Source of the DNA: Propionivibrio dicarboxylicus
Lineage (GTDB): Bacteria; Pseudomonadota; Gammaproteobacteria; Burkholderiales; Rhodocyclaceae
Length of the DNA: 64,000 nucleotides
Reading direction: 5' to 3'
Assembly (NCBI GenBank): GCA_945902805.1
Contig: CAMDMZ010000005.1
Coordinates: 1-64,000, forward strand
The number at the start of each line of letters is the position of its first letter. Position 1 is the first letter of the stretch. Shown in pieces: positions 49,962 through 59,936 of this stretch. A model generated the notes under the pieces. That model had not been told where the DNA came from. It saw only the letters and a list, made by a program, of their open reading frames with translations, and did not search any database. Both the position numbers and the translations under genes were made by a program.

Positions 49962-51290
49962 TCAGGTTGTCGAAATATCGGACCACGTCTCGCCATAGGC
50001 CAGATGGCCGTCGATCAACGTGTAGCGTACACGACCGGGCAGCGTCAGTCCAAGGAAGGGCGTGTTTTTGCCCTGACTCTTGAGATTGTCACGACTGACC
50101 AAAAACTCGGCTTGCGGATCGAAAACGCACACATCGGCAGCGGCGCCCAGCTTGAGCTGGCCGGCGCCCTTGTTAAAGGTGCCGATAATCCGCGCGGGGT
50201 CGCAGGTCACACGCGCCAGTGCGGTCGTCAGGGGCAATTCCATCTCGGCCGCCCATTTCAAGGTTAAGGGCAGCAGCAGTTCGAGACCAGTGGCACCGGT
50301 TTCGGCTTCTTCGAACGGCATTTGTTTTCCGTCATCGTCGACGGGCGTGTGATCTGACGTCAGGGCGTTGATCGCTCCCGAGGCGAGGCCGGCGCGCAGC
50401 GCTTCGCGATCGTTCTGGCTGCGCAGCGGCGGGTCGAGGCGAGCGTGGGCATTGAAGTAGCCGATATCCAGATCGGTCAGGTGGAGGTGGTTGATGGTCA
50501 CCTCGCAGGTGACATTGATGCCGGCGCTGCGCGCGGCAACGATCATCGCCAGTCCCGCCGCCGAACTGATGCGCCGCAGATGCAGGCGGGTGCCGGTGAT
50601 GCGCACCAGTTCCAACAGCGAGGCGATCGCAATCGTTTCGGCGGCGACCGGAATACCTGCCAGACCGAGGCGAGCCGCAACCTCACCGTCGTGGGCGACG
50701 CCCTTGCGCGACAGAAACTTGTCTTGTGGCTGCAGCCAGACCGGGAAATCGAAGGTCGCCGCGTATTGCAAGGCGCGCAACAGTACTTGCGTGTCGACGA
50801 TGCTGCGATGGGCTTGGCCGAACGCCACACAACCGGCTTCGGATAACTCGGCCATTTCGGTCAGGCGTTCGCCATTGAGACCCACGGTCAAGGCGCCGAC
50901 CGGATGCACGCGGGCGAATTCGGGCAAGCGGGCGCGGTGGGTGAGCATCTCGACCAGACCCGGTTCGTCCAGCACCGGATCGGTATCGGGTGGACAGGCC
51001 AGGCTGGTGACACCACCGGCGGCGGCGGCGGCCATTTCGGATTCGAGCGTGGCGCGGTATTCGAAGCCCGGTTCACGCAAGCGTGCGGAGAGATCGACCA
51101 GGCCGGGGCAGACCACGCAGCCTGTTGCATCCAGCACGCTGGTGACTTCAAAGCCGGCCGGCGCGCCGTTGCCATGGTGGTCGCCAACGCCGACTAGTCG
51201 GCCATCGGCGATGAACAGATCGGCATGGATATCCGTCTTCGTGGCGGGATCAACTAGGCGCCCGCCCTTGATATGCAGTCCTGACGACAT
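49962..51290 (-). CDS. pyrC': Dihydroorotase-like protein PyrC' (predicted catalytically inactive)
   Basis: 442 aa of the type I dihydroorotase/allantoinase family. The overall fold motifs are there (GGRLVDPATKTDIHADLFIA, CPGLVDLSARLREPGFEYRA, TSDHTPVDDDGKQMPFEEAE), but the metal-binding D-x-H-x-H of active enzymes is replaced: the segment reads VDLSARLREPG, with Ser and Arg where the two histidines should be. It follows pyrB by four bases. In Pseudomonas and relatives such a PyrC' is a non-catalytic partner required for aspartate carbamoyltransferase assembly, and the same role is likely here; an active pyrC should exist elsewhere. Confidence 0.9.
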   Translation of the reverse strand: MSSGLHIKGGRLVDPATKTDIHADLFIADGRLVGVGDHHGNGAPAGFEVTSVLDATGCVVCPGLVDLSARLREPGFEYRATLESEMAAAAAGGVTSLACPPDTDPVLDEPGLVEMLTHRARLPEFARVHPVGALTVGLNGERLTEMAELSEAGCVAFGQAHRSIVDTQVLLRALQYAATFDFPVWLQPQDKFLSRKGVAHDGEVAARLGLAGIPVAAETIAIASLLELVRITGTRLHLRRISSAAGLAMIVAARSAGINVTCEVTINHLHLTDLDIGYFNAHARLDPPLRSQNDREALRAGLASGAINALTSDHTPVDDDGKQMPFEEAETGATGLELLLPLTLKWAAEMELPLTTALARVTCDPARIIGTFNKGAGQLKLGAAADVCVFDPQAEFLVSRDNLKSQGKNTPFLGLTLPGRVRYTLIDGHLAYGETWSDISTT

Positions 51291-51294
51291 AAGC

Positions 51295-52266
51295 TCAACC
51301 TCCTCCCAACATGGCCATCACGGCCATGCGCACAGCTATGCCGAAGGTCACCTGCGGCAGGATCACCGCCTGTTTGCCGTCCGCAACCGCCGAATCGATT
51401 TCCACGCCCCGATTCATCGGCCCCGGATGCATCACGATGGCGTCCGGCTTGGCCAGCGCCAGCTTCTCCGGTGTCAGGCCGTAGGATTTGAAATACTCCT
51501 GCGGACTCGGCAGCAGCGCGCCTTGCATGCGCTCGTTTTGCAGACGCAGCATCATCACCACATCGACACCGCGTAGGCCTTCTTTCATATCGTTAAAGAC
51601 GCGCACACCCATGCGCTCGACGCCGATCGGCAACAGGGTCTTGGGCGCAATCACACGCACTTCCGGCACGCCGAGCGTGATCAAGGCATGGATCTGGCTG
51701 CGTGCCACACGCGAGTGCAGGATGTCGCCCACCACGGCAATGGTCAGGTTGGTGAAATCCTTTTTGTAATGCCGGATCGTGTACATGTCCAGCAGACCCT
51801 GCGTCGGATGGGCGTGGCGACCATCGCCGGCATTGATGACACGAATGTGCTCGCGCTGCGTGGCAGCCAGATGCTGGGCGATCAGGTAGGGCGCGCCGCT
51901 CGACGCATGACGTACGACGAACATGTCGGCCTGCATCGCGGCCAAGTTATCCACCGTGTCGAGCAGGGATTCGCCCTTGCTTGCCGACGAAGTGTTGATG
52001 TTGAGATTGATCACATCCGCCGACAAACGCTTGGCAGCGATCTCGAACGTGGTGCGGGTACGCGTCGAGTTTTCAAAGAAAAGGTTGAACACGCTCTTAC
52101 CGCGCAGCAGTGGCACCTTCTTCACTTCGCGTTCGGCTACTTCCGAAAAGGGGACGGCCGTGTCGAGAATGCGCATCAGCACGTCGCGTGGTAGCCCTTC
52201 GATGCTGAGCAGATGCAGCAGTTCGCCGTGAGCGTTGAGCTGCGGGTTGGCAGCGGTGTCGAGCAT
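51295..52266 (-). CDS. pyrB: Aspartate carbamoyltransferase catalytic chain
   Basis: 323 aa. PyrB joins carbamoyl phosphate and aspartate. The carbamoyl-phosphate site [19 protein letters not shown] is intact, as are the [12 protein letters not shown] and [13 protein letters not shown] motifs. It sits between pyrR and pyrC' on the same strand, with two- and four-base gaps, so all three are one operon. Confidence 0.97.
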   Translation of the reverse strand: MLDTAANPQLNAHGELLHLLSIEGLPRDVLMRILDTAVPFSEVAEREVKKVPLLRGKSVFNLFFENSTRTRTTFEIAAKRLSADVINLNINTSSASKGESLLDTVDNLAAMQADMFVVRHASSGAPYLIAQHLAATQREHIRVINAGDGRHAHPTQGLLDMYTIRHYKKDFTNLTIAVVGDILHSRVARSQIHALITLGVPEVRVIAPKTLLPIGVERMGVRVFNDMKEGLRGVDVVMMLRLQNERMQGALLPSPQEYFKSYGLTPEKLALAKPDAIVMHPGPMNRGVEIDSAVADGKQAVILPQVTFGIAVRMAVMAMLGGG

Positions 52267-52268
52267 GT

Positions 52269-52769
52269 TTATTTCTCCACCAAACGGAAGGACAGAGCGC
52301 CGGCGACCGCTCGCTCAAGCGCCAGCGATTGTCCGGCCGCGAGCGACGTGGCTTGCGCGAAGTAGGTGGCGGCCATCGGCAATTCGCGTCCGCCGCGATC
52401 GATCAGCACCGCCAGATCGACCTTGGCCGGGCGACCGTAATCGAAAAGCTCGTTGATCGCCGCGCGGATGGTGCGGCCGGTGTTGAGTACGTCATCGACG
52501 ATCACAATGTGCGCGCCTTCGACCTCGAACGGGATCTGCGACGCCTTGGTATTGGCCGACAAGCCGCGCTGGCTATAGTCGTCGCGATAAAACGAGACAT
52601 CAATCGCACCGACCGGCTGGATCAAGCCCAGCATCGTCCGCAAACGTTCGGCGATCCAGACGCCGCCGGTGTGGATGCCGACCAGCGCTGTCTTTGTCGG
52701 ATCGACCGAGGGTCGCATCACGGCGGCCAGTTCGGCCAGGAGGGTTTCTGCGTCAGGAAGTGTGGGCAT
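52269..52769 (-). CDS. pyrR: Bifunctional pyrimidine regulator / uracil phosphoribosyltransferase PyrR
   Basis: 166 aa from [14 protein letters not shown]; the longer frame runs antisense-free through yqgF and is rejected. [15 protein letters not shown] and the PRPP loop [20 protein letters not shown] identify PyrR. In Gram-positives it attenuates pyr transcription; in proteobacteria its regulatory role is less clear. It overlaps yqgF by 17 bases and precedes pyrB by two. Confidence 0.94.
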   Translation of the reverse strand: MPTLPDAETLLAELAAVMRPSVDPTKTALVGIHTGGVWIAERLRTMLGLIQPVGAIDVSFYRDDYSQRGLSANTKASQIPFEVEGAHIVIVDDVLNTGRTIRAAINELFDYGRPAKVDLAVLIDRGGRELPMAATYFAQATSLAAGQSLALERAVAGALSFRLVEK

Positions 52770-53181
52770 GGGCATCCATCCAGCTTTGCAAAATGATACG
52801 GGCGGCCTCGGCATCGACCAGTGTTTTTGATTTGCGCCAATCGACGCCGCGCGTGCGCAATTCGTCTTCGGCGGCCAATGAGCTGAAGCGCTCATCGACG
52901 TGTTCGACGGGCAACGCGAAACGCCCGCGCAATTGATTGGCAAAGCGTTCGCAACGAGCGGTCATTTTGTGCGGCGTGCCGTCCTCGTTGAGTGGCTGGC
53001 CGACCAGTAGGCGACCGGGGCGCCATTCGGCAATCAGTTTCTCGATGGCGCCGAAACGGGCATCGTTGGCCTCGGCGCAGATGGTTTGCAAGCTGCGGGC
53101 CTGTCCGAGGCGCATTTCGCCGACGGCCACGCCGATGCGCTTCATGCCGAAGTCAAAGGCGAAAACGGTCTCATCACGCAT
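52753..53181 (-). CDS. yqgF: Holliday-junction-resolvase-like protein YqgF/RuvX
   Basis: 142 aa from [20 protein letters not shown]; an ATG four codons upstream is possible. [13 protein letters not shown] and [20 protein letters not shown], then [18 protein letters not shown], are the RNase H-fold motifs with conserved acidic residues. YqgF takes part in 16S rRNA 5' end processing. Overlaps yqgE and pyrR, consistent with a five-gene operon. Confidence 0.95.
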   Translation of the reverse strand: MRDETVFAFDFGMKRIGVAVGEMRLGQARSLQTICAEANDARFGAIEKLIAEWRPGRLLVGQPLNEDGTPHKMTARCERFANQLRGRFALPVEHVDERFSSLAAEDELRTRGVDWRKSKTLVDAEAARIILQSWMDAHAHTS

Positions 53182-53764
53182 GCCCGGCGACATCGGAAAG
53201 ATTGGCGAAATCGATGCCCAGCAACTGCATGGCGGCCGGCAAACGCTCTTCCGGCGGCAGATCGAAAATCACTGCCGGCGCCGCTTCAACCGTCAGCCAG
53301 GCGTTCTGCGCCAGCTCCCATTCGAGCTGGCCGGCGCTCCAGCCGGCGTAACCGAGGCTCACCAGTACCTGCGCCGGCTCGGCGGCGGTGCCCATCATCT
53401 GCAGCACATCGCGTGAACTGGTCAGGGCAATATCGGAATTCACGTTCAGCGTTGATTGCCAACTGCCGCCGGGGCGATGCAGGACAAAGCCACGATCGGT
53501 CTGCACCGGGCCGCCGAAATATACCGGCAGGGCGCCGAAGCGCTGCATCGGTTCGCCTTCTTCAAGCTCGATATTGACGCGCTCGAACAGGTTGGCCAGG
53601 GTCATGTCCATCGGCCGGTTGATGATGATGCCGATCGCTCCTTCGGCGTTGTGTTCGCAGACATAGGTCAGCGTGCGCGAGAAGTTCGGGTCGCTCATCG
53701 CCGGCATGGCGATCAGGAAGTGGTTGGCCAAGCATGTGACCTGGGTGACAGTATCCATAACCAT
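53174..53764 (-). CDS. yqgE: YqgE/AlgH family protein
   Basis: 196 aa from [40 protein letters not shown] with [31 protein letters not shown] and [20 protein letters not shown] are standard AlgH family motifs. Function is poorly known (alginate regulation in Pseudomonas). First gene of yqgE-yqgF-pyrR-pyrB-pyrC'. Its start is 47 bases from the divergent photolyase ATG. Confidence 0.94.
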   Translation of the reverse strand: MVMDTVTQVTCLANHFLIAMPAMSDPNFSRTLTYVCEHNAEGAIGIIINRPMDMTLANLFERVNIELEEGEPMQRFGALPVYFGGPVQTDRGFVLHRPGGSWQSTLNVNSDIALTSSRDVLQMMGTAAEPAQVLVSLGYAGWSAGQLEWELAQNAWLTVEAAPAVIFDLPPEERLPAAMQLLGIDFANLSDVAGHA

Positions 53765-53810
53765 GGCCACATTGTAATCTGTCCCATCCTTCTCGACTTC
53801 GTCGACCACC

Positions 53811-55184
53811 ATGTCCTCTGCCCTCGTCTGGTTCCGGCGTGATCTGCGCGATCACGACCACGCTGCTCTCTATCACGCGCTGAAAAGTCACTCGCGGGTG
53901 CATTGCGTTTTCGTTTTCGACACCACCATTCTCGACCCCTTGCCGCGCGTGGATCGGCGTGTCGAGTTAATCCTGCGTTCTATCGAGGAACTCGATGCTG
54001 GATTGCGCGAAATGGGCGGCGGGCTGATCGTGCGTCATGGCGATCCGGTGGACATCATTTCGCAACTCGCCGCCGAACTTAATGTTGCCGTGGTCTATAG
54101 CAACCGCGACTACGAACCGGCGGCCATTGCTCGCGACGAGGAGGTCAGTCGCCGTCTCGCCAGCGCCGACTTTTTACAGTTCAAAGACCAGGTGATCTTT
54201 GAACGCGACGAGATCATGACCCAAGGCGGCACGCCGTTTTCGGTCTTCACACCGTACAAAAATGCCTGGCTGAAGAAGCTGGATTCGTTCTACCTGACGT
54301 CCTATCCGGTGATGAAATTCGCCGCGAATTTGGCGCCGGCGCCACGTGCAATACCGACGCTGGCGCAACTTGGTTTTGATTCCACCGACCTGGCGGCACT
54401 CAAGTTGCCTACCGGCATGAGTGGCGCACAAACGCTGTTTCACGATTTCCTTGACCGCATCGACGCCTATGCCGAGGCACGAAACTATCCTGCTATCAAA
54501 GGGCCGTCCTACCTCGCCGCGCATTTGCGTTTCGGTACCATTTCGATTCGCCAGCTCGCGGCGCATGCCCACGGTCATGGTGGCCGTGGCGCCGAAACCT
54601 GGCTGGCGGAACTGATCTGGCGTGACTTCTATCACGCCATCCTTTGGCATTACCCGCGCGTGGTTGGTCACTGCTTCAAGGCGCAATTCGATGCTCTGCG
54701 CTGGGACGATGCGCCGGATCTGCTGGCGGCATGGAAATCCGGCCACACCGGTTATCCGCTGGTTGATGCGGCGCAACGCCAGTTGCTGCAATCGGGCTAT
54801 ATGCACAATCGCCTGCGCATGGTCAGCGCCTCATTTCTGACCAAGGATCTTGGGCTTGATTGGAAACTCGGCGAAGCCTGGTTCGCCGAAAAGCTGCTCG
54901 ATTTCGATCTCGCCGCCAACAACGGCGGCTGGCAATGGGCGGCCTCGACCGGCTGCGATGCGCAACCATGGTTCCGCATTTTCAATCCTGTGACGCAATC
55001 AGAGAAATTTGACCCCGAGGGGAAATTCATCCGCCGTTACGTACCGGAGCTGGCCAGTGTGCCGGACAAGCTCATCCACGCGCCGTGGAAAATGGGTGGC
55101 GTGGCGGGCTATCCGGCGCCTGCCGTCGATCACGCCGTAGCCCGAGAGCGCACACTGGCTCGCTTCAAATCCTGCGGCGGATAA
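53811..55184 (+). CDS. phrB: Deoxyribodipyrimidine photolyase
   Basis: 457 aa, full length. Light-driven repair of cyclobutane pyrimidine dimers. [20 protein letters not shown] starts the antenna-binding domain; the FAD-binding half contains [40 protein letters not shown] and [20 protein letters not shown], all diagnostic of CPD photolyase. Residues 115-121 (RLASADF) come from a dispersed repeat copy, in the loop before KDQVIFE of the antenna domain. Confidence 0.96.
   Translation: MSSALVWFRRDLRDHDHAALYHALKSHSRVHCVFVFDTTILDPLPRVDRRVELILRSIEELDAGLREMGGGLIVRHGDPVDIISQLAAELNVAVVYSNRDYEPAAIARDEEVSRRLASADFLQFKDQVIFERDEIMTQGGTPFSVFTPYKNAWLKKLDSFYLTSYPVMKFAANLAPAPRAIPTLAQLGFDSTDLAALKLPTGMSGAQTLFHDFLDRIDAYAEARNYPAIKGPSYLAAHLRFGTISIRQLAAHAHGHGGRGAETWLAELIWRDFYHAILWHYPRVVGHCFKAQFDALRWDDAPDLLAAWKSGHTGYPLVDAAQRQLLQSGYMHNRLRMVSASFLTKDLGLDWKLGEAWFAEKLLDFDLAANNGGWQWAASTGCDAQPWFRIFNPVTQSEKFDPEGKFIRRYVPELASVPDKLIHAPWKMGGVAGYPAPAVDHAVARERTLARFKSCGG
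54151..54175 (+). repeat. Dispersed 25-bp repeat, copy 13 (inside phrB)
   Basis: Exact consensus GCCGTCTCGCCAGCG then CCGACTTTTT, translated as RRLASADFL. Confidence 0.9.
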
Positions 55185-55216
55185 AAAACGGGCACCCGAT
55201 TTGCAAGGGGTGCCCG
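55182..55216 (-). terminator. Intrinsic terminator of the torF-glnK-amtB operon
   Basis: Minus strand: CGGGCACCC pairs with GGGTGCCCG across a ten-base loop and is followed by TTTTTT. It overlaps the last bases of phrB on the other strand. Confidence 0.85.
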
Positions 55217-55244
55217 AATACCACAGGGGAGGAGAAACCTGATT

Positions 55245-55263
55245 GCCCCCTCGTCGAGGGGGC
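55245..55263. terminator. Second GC-rich hairpin after amtB
   Basis: GCCCCCTC, a GTC loop and GAGGGGGC form a perfect 8-bp stem just after the amtB stop. Without a T-tail it may protect the mRNA end or assist the terminator 30 bases further on. Confidence 0.55.
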
Positions 55264-55271
55264 GGTGAAGC

Positions 55272-56720
55272 TTAGTGGTGGTACGCCGACTCGCCGTGCG
55301 AGGTGATGTCCAGACCCTCGCGCTCTTCGTCTTCCGGTACCCGCAGACCGATGAACATATCGACCAGTTTGTAGCAGATGAAGGCAACGACACTCGACCA
55401 GACGATCGTGATACCGACGCCCGTGGCCTGGATGATGACCTGACCCATCATGTCGTAGTCGGCTGCCACCTTGTTGGCAACATAGTCGTAGATGCCCGTG
55501 CCGCCGAGACTGGGGGCAGCGAATACACCCGTCAGGATCGCACCGAGGATGCCACCGACGCCATGCACACCAAACACGTCGAGCGAGTCATCGGCACCAA
55601 GCAGCTTCTTCAGGCCATTGACACCCCACAGGCAGATGAAGCCAGCGAGCAGACCGATCACCAGAGCACCGACCACGCCGACGAAGCCGGCAGCGGGGGT
55701 GATGGCGACCAGACCAGCAACAGCACCGGACGCGGCGCCGAGCATCGAGGGCTTGCCCTTGACCATCCATTCCGCCACCATCCAGGAGGTTGCCGCCATC
55801 GCGGTCGCCAGCCAGGTATTGACGAAGGCCAGTGCGGCAGTACCGTTGGCTTCCAGAGCGGAACCGGCGTTGAAACCGAACCAGCCGAACCACAACAGCG
55901 AGGCGCCGATCATGGTGAAGGTCAGCGAGTGCGGAGCCATCGAGTCCTTGCCGTAGCCGACACGCTTGCCGGTCAGGTAGGCACCGATCAGGCCGGCAAA
56001 GGCGGCGTTGATATGAACGACGGTACCGCCAGCGAAGTCAAGTGCGCCCTTCTGGAACAGATAACCGGCGGTAGCACCCAGCTTCTCAGCCGCTTCAGCC
56101 GAGGTGTAGCCATCGGGACCGGCCCAGTACCAGACCATGTGCGTGATCGGCAGGTAGCTGAAGGTGAACCACAGCACCATGAACATCAACACGGCCGAGA
56201 ACTTGATGCGCTCGGCGAAGGCGCCGACCACCAGGCCACAGGTGATGGCCGCGAACGCGCCCTGGAAGGCGACGAAGATGAACTCGGAGACGCCGACACC
56301 CTTGCTGAACGTGGCCGCAATCGAATCCGGCGTGATGCCTTTCAGGAACAGCTTGTCGAGACTGCCGAAGAACGCATTGCCTTCGGTGAAAGCGATACTG
56401 TAGCCATAAACAGCCCACAACACGCTGATCACCGAGAAGGTAACGAACACCTGCATCAGGACCGACAGCATGTTCTTGCTGCGCACCAAGCCGCCGTAGA
56501 ACAGCGCGAGGCCAGGAATGCTCATCAGCATCACGAAGGCGGTGGATACCATCAACCAGGCGTTATCGCCCTTGTTGACAGTGGGTGCTGCAGCGGCAAC
56601 CGCAGGCGCCGCATCCGCCACCGCAGCAGCGGCTGCGGCGACTTCTTCGGCACCAGCGATGCCGGCAAACCCGGCACCGGCGCCGACGACGGCGGCGAGA
56701 ATGGCAAATTTGGATTTCAT
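55272..56720 (-). CDS. amtB: Ammonium transporter AmtB
   Basis: 482 aa. An N-terminal signal sequence and an Ala-rich stretch precede eleven predicted helices. Key elements: WLMVSTAFVMLMSIPGLALF, the GGLVRSKNM motif, WFTFSYLPITHMVWYWAGPD, DFAGGTVVHINAAFAGL with the first pore histidine and DVFGVHGVGGILGAI with the second. It imports ammonium and is gated by GlnK, encoded just upstream. Expression should be under NtrC/sigma-54 control from the promoter ahead of torF. Confidence 0.97.
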   Translation of the reverse strand: MKSKFAILAAVVGAGAGFAGIAGAEEVAAAAAAVADAAPAVAAAAPTVNKGDNAWLMVSTAFVMLMSIPGLALFYGGLVRSKNMLSVLMQVFVTFSVISVLWAVYGYSIAFTEGNAFFGSLDKLFLKGITPDSIAATFSKGVGVSEFIFVAFQGAFAAITCGLVVGAFAERIKFSAVLMFMVLWFTFSYLPITHMVWYWAGPDGYTSAEAAEKLGATAGYLFQKGALDFAGGTVVHINAAFAGLIGAYLTGKRVGYGKDSMAPHSLTFTMIGASLLWFGWFGFNAGSALEANGTAALAFVNTWLATAMAATSWMVAEWMVKGKPSMLGAASGAVAGLVAITPAAGFVGVVGALVIGLLAGFICLWGVNGLKKLLGADDSLDVFGVHGVGGILGAILTGVFAAPSLGGTGIYDYVANKVAADYDMMGQVIIQATGVGITIVWSSVVAFICYKLVDMFIGLRVPEDEEREGLDITSHGESAYHH

Positions 56721-56732
56721 GATGGGTCTCCC

Positions 56733-57164
<432 letters not shown>

Positions 57165-57938
57165 TTAGAACGTCTTGGTGAAGTTCAGGACCACGCGGCT
57201 TTTCCCGGCGGAGTAGTCGGCGGCACCGCCCGGACGTGTCGGAAAACAGTAAGCATCGGGGACTGCGCCACAGCTATCGTTGGCATTCGTGGTCGAAACA
57301 GCTAGGCCCACCACGCCGACGCCGACATCCTTGGTGACACCAATTTTGTAATCGGTGTAATTGGCAGCCGACCAGTTCTTCACCTTCTGCTTACCAATGT
57401 GCCCGGTCACGCCCCAGCCGTCGCCCAGGTCATAGGTGGCGTTCAGTTCGAGGTAGCCACTGCGCTTCGAGTTGGCCACGCCAAACAGGTTGGAGGTCGA
57501 CTGCGAGTACTTGAGGGTCAGGATGCTCCAGGTCACGGCGCCATACAACTCCGTTGTGTTCGGATTGGTCGCTGCCGGGGCCAGGGTGCCGGGATAGTTA
57601 TAGGTCAGGATACCGACGTCGTAGCCCAGACCGCCCATCGAACCCTTATAGCCGCCATAAATGTCGACTTCCAGGCTGGCGCCACTAACGCCAGCATTCT
57701 CCAGCCAGCTTATGTTGGAACCCCAAACACCGACATAGGCGCCGCTGGCGTGGGCGTAATCGAACCCGCCCTGCAAGGCCGGCTTGCCAGCGGTCTGAGC
57801 GATGCCGCGATACAGGTATTCGGTGGCGAAGCCGACGTTGCCGGTGAATGGGGACGGCGCCGGAGCGTCAGCTGCCATGGCGAGTGAAGGGATCGTAAGA
57901 GCGGCGGTAACAGCGACAGCAAAGAGGGACTTGCGCAT
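57165..57938 (-). CDS. TorF-family putative porin
   Basis: 257 aa. A Sec signal peptide (MRKSLFAVAVTAALTIPSLA, cleavage after AMA) precedes a beta-barrel-like sequence: FTGNVGFATEYLYRGIAQTA, GSNISWLENAGVSGASLEVD and a terminal aromatic residue (VVLNFTKTF), the signature for outer-membrane insertion. TorF/gcw_chp porins are often linked to glnK-amtB in betaproteobacteria, suggesting a route for ammonium or another nitrogen source across the outer membrane (inference). First gene of the operon; CAGGAG ribosome binding site. Confidence 0.9.
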   Translation of the reverse strand: MRKSLFAVAVTAALTIPSLAMAADAPAPSPFTGNVGFATEYLYRGIAQTAGKPALQGGFDYAHASGAYVGVWGSNISWLENAGVSGASLEVDIYGGYKGSMGGLGYDVGILTYNYPGTLAPAATNPNTTELYGAVTWSILTLKYSQSTSNLFGVANSKRSGYLELNATYDLGDGWGVTGHIGKQKVKNWSAANYTDYKIGVTKDVGVGVVGLAVSTTNANDSCGAVPDAYCFPTRPGGAADYSAGKSRVVLNFTKTF

Positions 57939-57976
57939 GATGAATCTCCTGAAGGGTAAAGGTGCAAGGACTTCTT

Positions 57977-57993
57977 AGCAGATCGCATGCCAG
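57977..57993 (-). promoter_or_regulatory. Sigma-54 promoter of torF-glnK-amtB
   Basis: Minus strand CTGGCATGCGATCTGCT fits the -24/-12 consensus TGGCACG-N4-TTGCW with the essential GG-N10-GC spacing. It lies 39 bases upstream of the torF ATG. Confidence 0.75.
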
Positions 57994-58055
57994 TATATTT
58001 ATTGCTTTATTTTCAATTGCTTATTAAGAATTAGCCAACTCCTGATGGTGTTCCC

Positions 58056-58070
58056 GCACTGCATTGGTGT
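58056..58070. promoter_or_regulatory. NtrC-type site, weaker
   Basis: GCACTGCATTGGTGT, an imperfect match to the NtrC palindrome, about 65 bases upstream of the sigma-54 promoter. Confidence 0.5.
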
Positions 58071-58086
58071 GGCGATACACCGAGAT

Positions 58087-58102
58087 TGCACCAGCTTGGT
58101 GC
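58087..58102. promoter_or_regulatory. NtrC-type enhancer site, strong
   Basis: TGCACCAGCTTGGTGC: arms GCACCA and TGGTGC with a 3-base centre, the same layout as the strong NtrC site at E. coli glnA. About 95 bases upstream of the sigma-54 promoter. Confidence 0.7.
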
Positions 58103-58176
58103 GAGGCTCAATCATTGATCATCCGGGCCGCTCTGTTAGACTCCCGCCACCGCTCACTCAGCCTTTCTGCATAGCC

Positions 58177-58413
58177 ATGCTCAATCCAAAAATGCTCGAC
58201 GACGTCTCTGCCCGCATCTCTGCCTTGATGGCGAATACGCCGGCGGCGGACATTGAAAAGAACATGCGCGCGTTGCTGTCGAGTTTGTTCGGCCGGCTCG
58301 ATCTGGTCACGCGTGAGGAATTCGATGTCCAGCGCGAAGTGTTGGCCCGCACTCGCGAGAAACTCGGCCAACTCGAAGCCCGCATCGCCGAGCTCGAAGC
58401 GCGCAAACCCTGA
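58177..58413 (+). CDS. ubiK: Ubiquinone biosynthesis accessory factor UbiK
   Basis: 78 aa from MLNPKMLDDVSARISALMAN; the longer open frame through the NtrC sites is not used. A membrane-fusogenic amphipathic N-terminus and a C-terminal coiled coil (REVLARTREKLGQLEARIAE) define the UbiK/YqiC (BMFP) family, which helps the Ubi complex make ubiquinone. It precedes comM by five bases. Confidence 0.93.
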   Translation: MLNPKMLDDVSARISALMANTPAADIEKNMRALLSSLFGRLDLVTREEFDVQREVLARTREKLGQLEARIAELEARKP

Positions 58414-58418
58414 TCCCG

Positions 58419-59927
58419 ATGGCGCTCGCTGTTCTCCGCTCGCGGGCGCTGGCGGGTTTGTCCGCTCCTGAAGTCACGGTCGAGGTCCATCTCGCCGCCG
58501 GTTTGCCGGCCTTCACGCTGGTCGGCCTGCCTGACACCGAAGTCAAGGAAGCCCGTGACCGCGTGCGTGCCGCGATCCAGAATTGCCAGTTCGAATTCCC
58601 CCAACGCCGCATTACCGTCAATCTCGCACCGGCCGATCTGCCCAAGGAATCCGGGCGTTTCGATCTGCCGATTGCGCTTGGCATCCTGATCGCCTCGGGA
58701 CAGATCAAGGCCAGCACGCTTGATCAGCATGAATTCGCCGGCGAGTTGGCCTTGTCCGGCGAATTGCGGCCGATTCGCGGCGCCCTGGCCATGTGCGCCG
58801 TAATGCGCAAGCAGGCGCACGGACGTTCCTTCGTCCTGCCGCTGGAGTCGGCGCCTGAGGCGGCGCTGATCGGCGACATCGAGATCCTGCCAGCGAAAAA
58901 TCTCCTGGAAGTCTGCGCCCATCTCAACGGCGCCCAAAAGCTCACGCCGAGCGCCGTCTCGCCAGCACCGACTTTTGCCCATTACCCGGATTTGTCCGAG
59001 GTCAAGGGCCAGGCACCGGCCAAGCGTGCGCTGGAAGTCGCGGCGGCGGGCGGTCATTCCCTGTTGATGAGCGGCCCGCCTGGCGCCGGCAAGTCGATGC
59101 TGGCGCAACGCCTGCCCGGCCTGTTGCCACCGATGACGCACGACGAAGCGTTGGAAGCCGCCGCCGTGCATTCGCTGGCCGGCTCGTTCACGCTGGAGCG
59201 TTGGGGTCAGCGCCCGTTTCGTTCGCCGCACCATTCTGCGTCCGGGCCGGCACTGGTTGGTGGTGGCAGCACGCCGCGCCCGGGCGAGATTTCACTCGCC
59301 CATCAGGGGATTTTGTTTCTCGACGAATTGCCGGAGTTTGAACGGCGCGTGCTCGAAGCCCTGCGCGAACCGCTAGAAACCGGCCACATCCATGTCGCCC
59401 GCGCCGCCAGTCGCGCCGAGTTTCCCGCGCGCTTTCAGTTGGTTGCAGCGATGAATCCGTGTCCTTGCGGCTTCCTGGGACACAGCAATGGCAAGTGTCG
59501 CTGCACGCCCGATCAGGTGGCGCGGTATCGCAGCAAGCTTTCAGGGCCTTTCCTCGATCGCATCGATCTGATGCTGGATATTCCGGCGGTGAATGAGGCC
59601 GAACTGACCACGCGCGGAGAGGGCGAACACTCGGACGTCATTCGCCAGCGCGTCATCGCCGCCCGCGAACGCCAATTGGTTCGCCAGGGCAAACCCAACG
59701 CACAACTTACTCCAGACGAGATCGATCAACACTGCCTGCCCGATTGCACCGGCGCGGCCCTGATCAAGCAGGCCATGAACCAGCTCGGGTTATCGGCGCG
59801 GGCTTATCATCGCATCCTCAAAGTTGCCCGCACCATTGCCGATCTCGCCGGCCATCACGACGGCGCACCACTCACCGCCGCTCACATCGCCGAAGCCGTG
59901 CATTACCGGCGCGGTCTTGCCCATTAG
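58419..59927 (+). CDS. comM: ComM/YifB Mg-chelatase-like AAA+ helicase
   Basis: 502 aa. An N-terminal ChlI domain (GLPAFTLVGLPDTEVKEARD), then an AAA+ motor with Walker A LLMSGPPGAGKSMLAQRLPG, Walker B GILFLDELPEFERRVLEALR and a C-terminal domain with CPCGFLGHSNGKCRCTPDQV zinc-like cysteines and LSARAYHRILKVARTIADL. ComM drives branch migration when transforming DNA is integrated. Residues 179-186 (AVSPAPTF) between the two domains are a repeat copy. Normal length otherwise. Confidence 0.96.
   Translation: MALAVLRSRALAGLSAPEVTVEVHLAAGLPAFTLVGLPDTEVKEARDRVRAAIQNCQFEFPQRRITVNLAPADLPKESGRFDLPIALGILIASGQIKASTLDQHEFAGELALSGELRPIRGALAMCAVMRKQAHGRSFVLPLESAPEAALIGDIEILPAKNLLEVCAHLNGAQKLTPSAVSPAPTFAHYPDLSEVKGQAPAKRALEVAAAGGHSLLMSGPPGAGKSMLAQRLPGLLPPMTHDEALEAAAVHSLAGSFTLERWGQRPFRSPHHSASGPALVGGGSTPRPGEISLAHQGILFLDELPEFERRVLEALREPLETGHIHVARAASRAEFPARFQLVAAMNPCPCGFLGHSNGKCRCTPDQVARYRSKLSGPFLDRIDLMLDIPAVNEAELTTRGEGEHSDVIRQRVIAARERQLVRQGKPNAQLTPDEIDQHCLPDCTGAALIKQAMNQLGLSARAYHRILKVARTIADLAGHHDGAPLTAAHIAEAVHYRRGLAH
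58953..58977 (+). repeat. Dispersed 25-bp repeat, copy 14 (inside comM)
   Basis: GCCGTCTCGCCAGCA then CCGACTTTTG, translated as AVSPAPTF in the linker between the ChlI and AAA+ domains. Confidence 0.88.
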
Positions 59928-59936
59928 AAAGCCATC

